The notes under the pieces were generated by a model. It was not told where the DNA came from, searched no databases, and saw only the letters and a program-made list of their open reading frames with translations. Shown piece by piece: positions 16,945 to 24,729 of a stretch of DNA of 64,000 nt; positions within the stretch are counted from its first letter, which is position 1, and each line of letters begins with the position of its first letter. The position numbers were made by a program, and so were the translations under genes. This stretch comes from Nonomuraea coxensis DSM 45129 (lineage in GTDB: Bacteria > Actinomycetota > Actinomycetes > Streptosporangiales > Streptosporangiaceae), in assembly GCF_019397265.1 (NCBI RefSeq), contig NZ_CP068985.1, forward strand, positions 6,440,001 to 6,504,000, read 5' to 3'.

Positions 16945-18708
16945 CTAGGAGGCGGCGGGCTGGATCTGGGTGAGGGTCTCGAACCCGCCCAGCTCCAGCC
17001 AGTTGCGCCACATCACGGCGGGAGTCTTCGGCGCGCTCCCGGCCGCGGCCGGCCAGTTCTTCCACACCGAGGTGCTGGACTGCGCCCAGAGGCCGTTGTA
17101 CCAGAGCGGGATCACCGGCAGGTCGTCCAGGTGGATCTGCTGGAGCTGGGAGATGATCTTCTGCATGCCGGCGGTGTCGTCGGTCTTGACCTGGTCGAGC
17201 TGCTGGACGAGGTCCCAGGCCTTCTTGTTCTCGTAGCGGGCGAAGTTCACCGTGTTCTGCTGCTTCTGGATGGGCAGCTGGAACAGGTACTCGTAGTACG
17301 TGTACGGCGAGTTCGACAGCTGCCGCTCGTTGTTGATCAGCAGGTCGAAGTCGCCCTTGCCGCGCTTCTCCACCAGGGCGTTGAAGTCGGGGAAGTCGGG
17401 CGTGATCTGGATGCCGGCGGTCTTGGCGCTGGCGGCGATCGAGCGGGCCGACTCCATCCAGTCGGTCCAGCCGGACGGGACGATGATGGACAGGCTGATC
17501 TTGGAGCCGTCCTTGTTCTCGACGTACCCGTCGCCGTCGCCGTCCTTGTATCCGGCGTCGGCGAGCAGCTTCTTGGCCTTGGCCGCGTCGAAGGTGAAGC
17601 CTGACCTGGCGACGACGTCCTGGTCGACGTACTTGTCCCACTGGGGCAGCAGGCCGGTCGGGCTGGAGGCCTTGACGAGGTTGCCGTAGACGCCTTCGAC
17701 GATCTTCTTGACGTCGATCGAGGAGGCGAGGGCCTTGCGGAAGGCGGGGTCGTCCATCGGCTTCCTGGTGGTGTTGGGCACCAGCCAGGCGGTGTTGGCC
17801 GACAGCATGTACGGCGGCTCGTTGTAGTAGGTGCTCAGCCCGAAGTTGCCCTGGACGAGGTTGGCCACGCCGGGCAGGAAGTTGTTGCTGAGGTCGAGGC
17901 CCTTCTGCAGCAGCAGGCCCATCGCGACCTCGTTGCTGGGGGTGGCGATGTCGACGATGTAGCGGGGCTTGGGCTCCATGTTGAGCGCGGTCTTGCCCCA
18001 CCAGTCGTCGCGGCGCTGGAGGGTGACGCGGTCCTGGTCCTTGCGCAGGAACGTGTACGCGCCCGTGCCGACCGGGTTCTCGTTGAGCCCGTCGAGGACC
18101 TCCTTCTCCGAGCGGTCCTTCCAGATGTGCTCGGGGACCATCGTGCGCGTGTAGAGCATGAAGTCCCACTCCTGGTAGTTGGCGGTGGAGAAGGTGAAAC
18201 GCGCGGTCCGGTCGTCGACCGCCTCCGCCTTCTCCAGCCAGTTCCACAGGTTGTGGTACGGGATCGTCTCCATCTTGCCGAGCTCGAAGGAGAAGACGAC
18301 GTCCTTGGCCGTGAACGGCTGCCCGTCGGACCACGTGATCCCGGGGCGCAGCTTGACCTCGTACGTGGTGTCGCCCGTCCACGAGCCGCTCTCCGCCAGC
18401 CAGGGGGTGAGCTTGGCGGCGGTGGTGTCGTAGTGGAACAGCGACTCGTACACCAGGCCCTTGGTGCCGACGGCGGAGTCCCACTCCCTGATGGGGTTGA
18501 AGTTGGCCGGCGGCCCCCACTGGGTGCCGGTGGTGTAGAGGGTCTCGCCCCGGGGGAGCTGGTCGGGGTCGGCGTTGGCCGGCGCGCCCTGGCTCTGGCC
18601 CTGGCTGGGGGCGGGGCCGGTCGGGGTGGAGGGGCCGCCGCTGCAGGCCGTGACGGCGAGCAGGCCCGCCGCGAGGAGCGGAATGATCTTCCTAGGCCGG
18701 TTGCGCAT
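16945..18708 (-). CDS. Solute-binding lipoprotein, family 5 (SBP_bac_5)
   Basis: This 587-residue exported lipoprotein has a signal peptide ending in the lipobox LLAVTAC (Cys 22), then a Ser/Pro/Gln-rich tether. The SBP_bac_5 domain shows the family pattern TYEVKLRPGITWSDGQPFTAKDVVFSF. A short acidic DGDGDGYVENKDGS loop (about residue 388) looks like a calcium-binding site, as in several oligosaccharide-binding members. Family 5 proteins bind peptides, but also cello- and manno-oligosaccharides. The downstream beta-mannosidase and the CelR/CebR-type operators at the promoter favour a sugar here. This first gene of the operon should be the most highly expressed. Confidence 0.92.
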   Translation of the reverse strand: MRNRPRKIIPLLAAGLLAVTACSGGPSTPTGPAPSQGQSQGAPANADPDQLPRGETLYTTGTQWGPPANFNPIREWDSAVGTKGLVYESLFHYDTTAAKLTPWLAESGSWTGDTTYEVKLRPGITWSDGQPFTAKDVVFSFELGKMETIPYHNLWNWLEKAEAVDDRTARFTFSTANYQEWDFMLYTRTMVPEHIWKDRSEKEVLDGLNENPVGTGAYTFLRKDQDRVTLQRRDDWWGKTALNMEPKPRYIVDIATPSNEVAMGLLLQKGLDLSNNFLPGVANLVQGNFGLSTYYNEPPYMLSANTAWLVPNTTRKPMDDPAFRKALASSIDVKKIVEGVYGNLVKASSPTGLLPQWDKYVDQDVVARSGFTFDAAKAKKLLADAGYKDGDGDGYVENKDGSKISLSIIVPSGWTDWMESARSIAASAKTAGIQITPDFPDFNALVEKRGKGDFDLLINNERQLSNSPYTYYEYLFQLPIQKQQNTVNFARYENKKAWDLVQQLDQVKTDDTAGMQKIISQLQQIHLDDLPVIPLWYNGLWAQSSTSVWKNWPAAAGSAPKTPAVMWRNWLELGGFETLTQIQPAAS

Positions 18709-18764
18709 CGCTTCTCTCCTTCCTTCGCGTGGGGGCGCGAAGGGTTCCTACGTGCACCTACCTG

Positions 18765-18778
18765 TGGGAGCGCTCCCA
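18765..18778 (-). promoter_or_regulatory. CelR/CebR-type operator O1
   Basis: TGGGAGCGCTCCCA is a perfect 14-bp palindrome identical to the CelR (Thermobifida) and CebR (Streptomyces) operator as I recall it. It lies in the 5' untranslated region, about 57 bp upstream of the binding-protein start codon, where a bound LacI-family repressor would block elongation. Confidence 0.85.
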
Positions 18779-18843
18779 AGAGCGACGCCGAACCGGGCTC
18801 CCGCCGCGAGCGCTGGGGTTTGCTGAACCGGATAAGTACCGCG

Positions 18844-18873
18844 AACGTAAATTCCCCGTGTCGTGCGCGTCAA
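18844..18873 (-). promoter_or_regulatory. Promoter of the oligosaccharide-uptake operon
   Basis: On the minus strand TTGACG (18868-18873) and TACGTT (18844-18849) are 18 nt apart, giving a start near 18837. Operator O1 lies downstream and O2 upstream. Confidence 0.6.
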
Positions 18874-18902
18874 GAGCCGTGACGCTTTCGAGACGTCCGC
18901 GC

Positions 18903-18916
18903 CGGGAGCGCTCTCA
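18903..18916 (-). promoter_or_regulatory. CelR/CebR-type operator O2 (degenerate)
   Basis: CGGGAGCGCTCTCA matches 12 of 14 positions of O1. Its centre is 138 bp from that of O1, and the promoter lies between them, an arrangement suited to repression by looping. Confidence 0.6.
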
Positions 18917-18992
18917 ACGGCTGCCTAACCGGTTCGGCAAGGGGGTTTCGTGCAGCCGTCCGACCCGGACGGCTGGACGGTGGTGTACCGCC

Positions 18993-19184
18993 GTCGAGCA
19001 TCTGTCGGCCGCGCTCGAGGCGACCGGCCGGCGCATCGTCGTGATCGACGACGCCGAAGTCGATGACGATCTGGTGCGGGACATGACCGAAGTCCTCACC
19101 TCCTTCTGCGCCCGCCTGTACGGGCAGCGCTCGGCATCTCGCCGCGCCAAGGCGGCCGTGCGTGCCGCGCAGGAGGTGGCGTGA
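18993..19184 (+). pseudogene. IS607 TnpA (serine recombinase), C-terminal fragment
   Basis: About 63 residues (VEHLSAALEATGRRIVVID, then VRDMTEVLTSFCARLYGQR and a basic Ala-rich tail) match the C-terminal end of IS607-family resolvase-like TnpA. The MerR-like DNA-binding and catalytic Ser regions are absent, and the frame upstream is not related. The stop codon overlaps the start of the tnpB fragment. Confidence 0.78.
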
Positions 19185-19783
19185 CCGAACGGCAAGGCTA
19201 CCGCGTCGAGTTGGCCCCGACGCTCGGGCAGCGCACCCGGCTCGGGCAGCATGCCGGCTTGTCCCGCGTCGTGGAGAACTTCTGCCTCGAGAAGGTGAAG
19301 GCCGCCCTCGACCAGCGGGAGGCGGAGAAGACCTACGGCGTCCCCGACAAGGATCTGACGCCGGTCCCCTGGTCGGCTCCGGCGCTGGAGAAGCTGTGGC
19401 GTCTGGAGCATCGCGACCGTTACTCGTGGTTCACCGAAGAGGGCCTGTCCTCGCGGGTACCGAAGGAGGCGTGCCGGGCCCGGGCGGCGGGGTTCAAGAA
19501 CTTCTTCGACTTCAGGTCCGGGAAGAGGAGGGGTCGCAAGGTCGGCTTCCCCGGCTGGAGGAAGCGCAAGCACGGCTCGAGGTTCCGCTACGACGCCGGC
19601 CGCGCCCGCCCGGTGTCGGCTCGAGTCGTAGCCCTGCCCGGCGTGGGTAAGGTGCGCACGCTCGAGGACATGTCGTGGCTGACCGGCCGCCACAACAACA
19701 CGTCGAGCGAGGGACCGAGGACGTCGTCAAGCACGCCACAGGCTAGCCCATCTCCTCCAGTTTGCGGCCCTTCGTCTCCTTGA
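19181..19783 (+). pseudogene. TnpB (OrfB_IS605) N-terminal fragment
   Basis: Residues 1-165 match TnpB N-terminal and helix-turn-helix regions: GYRVELAPTLGQRTRLGQHAGLSR, FFDFRSGKRRGRKVGFPGWRKRK, then RVVALPGVGKVRTLEDMSWL. Homology ends near 19675, before any part of the RuvC nuclease domain (no DxD or Glu motifs) and before the zinc finger. The last 35 codons are unrelated and run into the 3' end of the sugar-porter gene. The product cannot be an active RNA-guided nuclease. Confidence 0.78.
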
Positions 19784-21146
19784 TCTGCCGGAGCACGAAG
19801 ACGAACGACAGCGCGGCGAACGTCGCGTACGCGGCATAGGTGAGCGGCAGGTTCCAGGCGGCGAGCGCCGGGAACGACACCGTGACCGCCCAGTTGGCCA
19901 GCCACTGCGCCGCGGCGGCGACGCCGAGCGCGGCGGCCCGGATGCGGTTGGGGAACATCTCCCCCAGCAGCACCCAGACCACCACACCCCAGGACAGGGC
20001 GAAGAACAGCACGAACAGGTTGGCCGCGACGAGCGCGATCGGCCCCTGCGGGTCGGGCAGCCCGATCACGCCTCCCGCGCCGGTACGGGAGGCGCTGAAC
20101 GCCCATGCCGCCGTGGCCAGCGAGAGCGCCATGCCGGCCGAGCCGACGAGCAGCAGCGGCCGCCGCCCGATCCGGTCCACGAGCGAGATCGCGATGAACG
20201 TGCCGATGATGTTGATGATCGAGCTGGAGAAGCTGATCAGCAGCGAGTCGCTCTGGTTGACGCCCACCGACTGCCACAGCACCGACGAGTAGTAGAAGAT
20301 CACGTTGATGCCGACGAGCTGCTGGAAGGCCGACAGGACGATGCCGATCCACACGATGGGCAGCAGCCCGAGCGCTGGCCCGCGCAGGTCGCGCAGCCCC
20401 GGCACCCGCTGGGTGCGCACCACGAGCTGGATCTCGGCGATGCGCGCGTCGAGGTCGACGTCCTCGCCCTCGACCTCGGCCAGCACCTCCCGCGCCCGCC
20501 GCGGCTTGCCCGCCATGACGAGGTAGCGCGGCGACTCGGGGATGAGCAGCGCGAACAGCAAATAGAGCAGCGCGGGGACCGCGCACGCGCCGAGCATCCA
20601 CTGCCACGCCTCCAGCACCCACAGCGGATTGTTGACCTCGCCGCCCGCCGCCCGCGCGATCACGAAGTTGACGAGCTGCGAGACCGCGATGCCGAGCACG
20701 ATGGCGAGCTGCTGGAACGAGCCGAGCCGCCCCCGGTAGGCGGGCGGCGCGACCTCGGCGATGTACGCCGGCCCGAGCACCGACGCCATGCCGATGGCGA
20801 AGCCCGCCATCACCCGCCACAGCGCGAGGTCCCAGATGGCGAACGGCAGCATCTGCCCGATCGAGCTGACCGCGAACAGCAGCGCCGCCACCTGCATCGA
20901 CCGGGTACGGCCCCACCGGTCGGCGAGCCCGCCGCCGGCCCAGGCGCCGACGGCCGACCCCAGCAACGCGATCGCCACCACGAAACCCGTCTCCACCGGA
21001 CCCACCTGGAAGTACCGCTGGATCCCGACGACGGCGCCGTTGATGACGGAGCTGTCGTAGCCGAACAGGAACCCCCCGATGGCGGCGGCGGCCGTGATGA
21101 ACACGACGTGAGCCAGGTGCTCCTGGTGCGTGTGCTGAGTGGCCAT
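19743..21146 (-). CDS. Sugar-porter family MFS transporter
   Basis: This is a 467-residue, 12-helix transporter with the sugar-porter signatures: GFLFGYDSSVINGA in helix 1, a loop 2-3 motif DRWGRTRS, GRLGSFQQLAIVLGI in helix 5, PESPRYL after helix 6, QQLVGINVIFYYS in helix 7, and DRIGRRPLL in loop 8-9. The family moves hexoses, pentoses or inositol with protons. The ATG at 21146 has GGA in AAAGGACC upstream. It is not obviously in an operon. A role in uptake of the monosaccharides released nearby is possible but not shown. Confidence 0.9.
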   Translation of the reverse strand: MATQHTHQEHLAHVVFITAAAAIGGFLFGYDSSVINGAVVGIQRYFQVGPVETGFVVAIALLGSAVGAWAGGGLADRWGRTRSMQVAALLFAVSSIGQMLPFAIWDLALWRVMAGFAIGMASVLGPAYIAEVAPPAYRGRLGSFQQLAIVLGIAVSQLVNFVIARAAGGEVNNPLWVLEAWQWMLGACAVPALLYLLFALLIPESPRYLVMAGKPRRAREVLAEVEGEDVDLDARIAEIQLVVRTQRVPGLRDLRGPALGLLPIVWIGIVLSAFQQLVGINVIFYYSSVLWQSVGVNQSDSLLISFSSSIINIIGTFIAISLVDRIGRRPLLLVGSAGMALSLATAAWAFSASRTGAGGVIGLPDPQGPIALVAANLFVLFFALSWGVVVWVLLGEMFPNRIRAAALGVAAAAQWLANWAVTVSFPALAAWNLPLTYAAYATFAALSFVFVLRQIKETKGRKLEEMG

Positions 21147-21214
21147 GCAGGTCCTTTCCCCGTCATCGGGGGATACCCGCACGTCAGGGACCCAGCGGAC
21201 CCCTTACCCAACCT

Positions 21215-21397
21215 TTAAAGGCGTGGGTCCACCGGCTCCGACTCCAGCGCCAGCACCGCGAAGACCGGCTCGTGCACCCGCCAGGCCGCCTCGCCGCCGG
21301 ACGACTGGCGGAACTCCTGCACGCGCCCGGGATGCTTGTGCAGGAGGAAACCCAGGTCGGTGGCGGGCCTCGCGGTGTTCGTGACCGTCAGCAGCAC
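21215..21397 (-). pseudogene. hen1: hen1 fragment (3' terminal RNA ribose 2'-O-methyltransferase)
   Basis: Sixty residues remain. The start VLLTVTNTARPATDLGFLLHKHPGRVQEF is the highly conserved N-terminus of bacterial Hen1, the RNA-repair methyltransferase that marks ends healed by Pnkp. The frame then reaches VHEPVFAVLALESEPVDPRL and stops, whereas intact actinobacterial Hen1 proteins are several hundred residues long. The methyltransferase domain and the partner pnkp gene are missing. It keeps host-like codon use, so the truncation may be recent, or the short product may be retained. Confidence 0.72.
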
Positions 21398-21443
21398 CCT
21401 CCGAAGTGTGCGGGAACGCCGCGAAAGCCCGCCAACCGTTTAC

Positions 21444-22358
21444 CTACAGGCGCGGCAGCACCTCGGCCGCGATCAGCTCCAGGTGCTCCAGGTCCCCGAG
21501 GTCGAGGATCTGCAGGTAGAACCGCTCGGCACCGAGCTCGGCGAACCGCCCGATCCGCTCGACGACCTCGGCGGGCGTGCCGCACACGCCGCTCTCGCGC
21601 AGCTTGTCCGGGTCCTCGCCGATGGCCGCCGCGCGCCGCTCGACCTCCGCCCGGTCGGCGCCGACGACCGTGGTCTGCGCGGCCGACAGCACGATCCCGC
21701 GCCCGGCCTCCTCGCACGCCCGGCGTACCCGGTCGAACGCCGCCCCCGTGTCGGACAGCGAGCGGAACGGCACGTTGTACTCGTCGGCGTACGCCGCCGC
21801 GAGGCGCGGCGTGCGCTTGGCGCCGACCCCGCCGATGATGATCGGCGGCCGGGGCCGCTGCGCCGGCTTGGGCAGCGCGGGCGAGTCGGCCAGCCGGTAG
21901 TAGCTGCCCTCGAAGGAGTAGCCGTCCTTCGCCGTCCACAGACCGGTGATGATCTCAAGCTGCTCCTCGAACCGGCCGAAGCGCTCGCCGACGGGCGGGA
22001 ACGGGATGCCGTACGAGGTGTGCTCGGCCTCGAACCACCCCGTGCCGAGCCCCAGCTCCACCCGGCCGCCGCTCATCTGGTCCACCTGCGCCACGCTGAT
22101 CGCGAGCGGCCCGGGCAGCCGGAACGTGGCCGGCGACACCAGCGTCCCCAGCCTGATGGCCGAGGTCTCCCTCGCCAGGCCCGCCAGCGTGACCCAGGCG
22201 TCGGTCGAGCCGGCGCCGGGGTCGCCCGCGCCGATGCGCTGGTAATGGTCGGACCGGAAGAACGCGTCGAAGCCCAGCCGCTCAGCGGCCCGGGCGACGG
22301 TGAGCAGGTCGTCGTAGCTGGCGCCCTGCTGGGGCTCGGTGAAGATCCTCAGCTTCAT
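21444..22358 (-). CDS. F420-dependent LLM-class oxidoreductase (TIGR03560 type)
   Basis: This 304-residue luciferase-like TIM-barrel protein begins MKLRIFTEPQQGASYDDLLTVARAAERLGFDAFFRSDHY, the TIGR03560 start. LGTLVSPATFRLPGPLAISVAQVDQMSGGRVELGLGTGWFEAEH is the core cofactor region, and RPPIIIGGVGAKRTPRLAA forms the phosphate-binding part. These enzymes use reduced F420 for hydride transfer; the substrate is not predictable. The ATG at 22358 follows GATAAT by 7 nt with no ribosome-binding site, so it looks leaderless; the ATG at 22367 is an alternative. Confidence 0.88.
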   Translation of the reverse strand: MKLRIFTEPQQGASYDDLLTVARAAERLGFDAFFRSDHYQRIGAGDPGAGSTDAWVTLAGLARETSAIRLGTLVSPATFRLPGPLAISVAQVDQMSGGRVELGLGTGWFEAEHTSYGIPFPPVGERFGRFEEQLEIITGLWTAKDGYSFEGSYYRLADSPALPKPAQRPRPPIIIGGVGAKRTPRLAAAYADEYNVPFRSLSDTGAAFDRVRRACEEAGRGIVLSAAQTTVVGADRAEVERRAAAIGEDPDKLRESGVCGTPAEVVERIGRFAELGAERFYLQILDLGDLEHLELIAAEVLPRL

Positions 22359-22476
22359 GTCAGCCATTATCGGCGCACATCGGACGCGAACCGGAAAGGG
22401 GACCACGTCGCGTCGCCCGGCTTGCTAGCGTTCAGCTCAGCACCCTAGGTAGCCGATCGAACACGGGAAGTGCTCT

Positions 22477-23526
22477 ATGCCGCGGCACCAGAGGGAGCCG
22501 GGCCTGCTCCCCCGTCCTCTCGCCATCCTCGCCGGGCTGGCGCTCGTGGCCGCCACCGCCGCCGCGGTCCGGCTGCTGCCGCCCGCGGACGCCGTCGCGA
22601 CGTCCCCGCCGCCCGAGCCGTCCGCGCCGCCCGCCTCCCGGGCCGCGCCCCTCGCCAGGCACACGCCCGCGCTCTCCGCCGCGATGGCCGAGTCGCCGCT
22701 GCCCGGCTTCGTGGCGTACGTCGACACCGCCGCCGACCCCGACTTCGACCTGCCGGCCGCGGCCCTGCGCACCGGCGTCCGCCACTACCTGCTCGGCCAC
22801 CTCGTCGCGGGCGGCGCCGACGGCTGCTCACCCGCGTGGGCGAGCGTCGGCGGCGTGCTCCTCGACCCCGGCGTCAACCGGGTGGCCAACAGGATCGGCC
22901 GGCTCAGGGCGCTCGGCGGCGACGCCACGCCGTCGTTCGGCGGCGCGAACGGCTCCGACCCGGCCGCCCGCTGCACCGAGCCGCGCGCGCTCGCCGCGGC
23001 CTACCGGCGCGTGGTGGGCGCCTTCGACGTCTCCGCCGTCGACTTCGAGCTCCGGCCCGGCGAGAGCGCCGGCACGGCCTCGCGCCGGGCCCGCGCGCTC
23101 CGGACCCTGCAGCGGGAGCGGCCGTTGCGGGTCAGCCTCACCGCGCCGCTGACGGCGTCCGGGCTGGACGCGGCGGGCGTCGCCGCGCTGCGGGCCGCCC
23201 ACCAGGACGGGGCCGACGTCGGCACCGTCAACCTGCTGGCCGAGCTGGAGCCGCGCACGGCCCCCTCCGGCCGGCTGCCCCGGCTCGCCGCCGCCGTGCG
23301 GCTGGCCGAGGCGCAGATCGCCCGCGCCCAGTCGCTGCCCGAGCCGGAGGGCGCCTGGCCGCGCATCGCGCTGACGCTCGTGCTCGCCGACGGGTCCGAG
23401 CTGGACGAGCAGGACGCGCGCACCCTCTCCGCGTACGCCGTCCGCCACGGCCTCGCCTGGCTGTCCCTGCGCGGGGCCGATCCCGGTGAGGAGGCGGCGG
23501 CCGTTCTGCGCGGTTCCGTACCCTGA
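22477..23526 (+). CDS. Secreted GH18-like (chitinase-fold) protein
   Basis: This 349-residue protein has an N-terminal hydrophobic segment (LAILAGLALVAATAAAVRLL), with a Pro/Ala/Ser-rich linker to about residue 65. The rest follows small actinobacterial GH18 proteins: FVAYVDTAADPDFDLPAAALRTGVRHYLLGHLVAG, a strand ending in SFGGANGS, and FDVSAVDFELRPG, which occupies the place of the DxxDxDxE motif and keeps the final Glu. Two of the usual aspartates are not in their standard positions, so catalytic activity is uncertain. It is probably membrane-anchored or secreted. No partner gene is evident. Confidence 0.65.
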   Translation: MPRHQREPGLLPRPLAILAGLALVAATAAAVRLLPPADAVATSPPPEPSAPPASRAAPLARHTPALSAAMAESPLPGFVAYVDTAADPDFDLPAAALRTGVRHYLLGHLVAGGADGCSPAWASVGGVLLDPGVNRVANRIGRLRALGGDATPSFGGANGSDPAARCTEPRALAAAYRRVVGAFDVSAVDFELRPGESAGTASRRARALRTLQRERPLRVSLTAPLTASGLDAAGVAALRAAHQDGADVGTVNLLAELEPRTAPSGRLPRLAAAVRLAEAQIARAQSLPEPEGAWPRIALTLVLADGSELDEQDARTLSAYAVRHGLAWLSLRGADPGEEAAAVLRGSVP

Positions 23527-23574
23527 CTATAGGATCCCCTTACCGTCACATGTCCAGGCGAGGGGGAGGGGGCG

Positions 23575-24729
23575 ATGGCGGCTCGTCCTGAGACGGCCAG
23601 GAAGATCCTGATCTACTGGATGGACGGCGTCGTGGCGCTGCTCGCCGTCATCGCCGTGGCGTTCATCGTCGGCCGGGCCGTGGCGGGCGCGATCTCGCCC
23701 CCGCACGCCGCCGTCACCATCGCCTGCCAGCTCGGGTTGTGCGCGCTGTTCCCGTTCCTCCTGAGGGAGGCCTTCGACCACCGGCCGCGCCCCACCTGGA
23801 AACTGGCGCTCGCGGGCGTGCTGGCCCTGGCCGCGACGCTGCTGCGCCCGACCACCCTCGACAACACCGCGCCGTGGATCGAGGTGGGCACGCTGTGGCT
23901 CGCCGCGGCCGCCCTCTACCTGACGCCCCGGGCGATCGCCTGCATGTCGGTGGCGGCGGCCGGCCTGCTCACCGCCTACGGCACGCTCCTGCACGGCCAG
24001 AGCTGGCCCGGCGCGCTGATCGGCCTGCTGATCAACTTCGCCTTCATGGTCCCGGCCATGCTCCTGTGGCGCTGGCTCTGGTGGATCATCAGGGACGCCT
24101 CCAACGGCCGCGAGGCGAGGGCCCGGCTCGCGGTCGCGGAAGAACGGCTGCGCTTCGCCCGCGACCTGCACGACCTGCTCGGCCACAGCCTGGCGGTGAT
24201 CACGCTCAAGAGCGAGCTGGCCGCCAAGCTCGCCACCAAGGACGCCGGGCGGGCGCTGACCGAGATGACCGAGGTCCGGGAGCTGGCCGGCGACTCGCTG
24301 GCCAAGGTCCAGCAGGCCGTGCACGGCTACCAGCACCTCGACCTCGACCAGGAGGTGGCCGGGGTGCGGGCCGCGCTGGAGGCGTCAGGGACGCGGTGCG
24401 TCGTCCACGTACGGGCCGACGAACTCGGGCCGGCCGCGCGGGCGCTGCTCGCGTGGGTGGTGCGCGAGGGCGGCACCAACGTGCTCAAGCACAGCAGGGC
24501 CACGCGCTGCGCCATCACGATCGACGGCGGCCTGCTGGAGATGCGCAACGACGGGGTCGCGCGGAGCGCGGCGGCGCCGCCGGGCAGCGGCCTGCGCGGA
24601 CTGGCCGAGCGCCTGGTCGCCGCGGGCGGCACCCTGTCGGCCGCGCCCACGGCGACAGGCGAGTTCCTGCTGCGCGCGACGGTGCCGGTCGTCGGGGAGC
24701 ACCCGCTGCCGGCGGCGGTGCCCGCATGA
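23575..24729 (+). CDS. Sensor histidine kinase, HisKA_3/NarX-DesK type
   Basis: This is a 384-residue kinase. About five transmembrane helices occupy residues 12-170, with no large extracellular domain, so it probably senses a membrane or intracellular signal. The dimerisation/phosphotransfer segment is ERLRFARDLHDLLGHSLAVITLKSELA with phospho-accepting H199. The ATPase domain has a divergent N-box (VREGGTNVLKHSRATRC) and a short G-box (GSGLRGLAERL). Its stop overlaps the start of a second kinase gene as ATGA; a NarL-type regulator follows. Confidence 0.92.
   Translation: MAARPETARKILIYWMDGVVALLAVIAVAFIVGRAVAGAISPPHAAVTIACQLGLCALFPFLLREAFDHRPRPTWKLALAGVLALAATLLRPTTLDNTAPWIEVGTLWLAAAALYLTPRAIACMSVAAAGLLTAYGTLLHGQSWPGALIGLLINFAFMVPAMLLWRWLWWIIRDASNGREARARLAVAEERLRFARDLHDLLGHSLAVITLKSELAAKLATKDAGRALTEMTEVRELAGDSLAKVQQAVHGYQHLDLDQEVAGVRAALEASGTRCVVHVRADELGPAARALLAWVVREGGTNVLKHSRATRCAITIDGGLLEMRNDGVARSAAAPPGSGLRGLAERLVAAGGTLSAAPTATGEFLLRATVPVVGEHPLPAAVPA

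Larger units (their letters stand above)
18993..19783 (+). mobile_element. Decayed IS607-type element
   Basis: The remnant holds the C-terminal end of a TnpA serine recombinase and the N-terminal part of a TnpB, joined by a 4-bp GTGA overlap, as in intact IS607 elements. Everything upstream in TnpA and downstream in TnpB is missing. I could not find clear element ends, and the element cannot be autonomous. It lies between the uptake operon promoter and the sugar-porter gene. Confidence 0.75.

Noticed and set aside
19181..19783. Active TnpB nuclease with guide RNA
   Set aside because: The RuvC catalytic domain and zinc finger are missing, and the downstream end that would encode the guide RNA has been lost.
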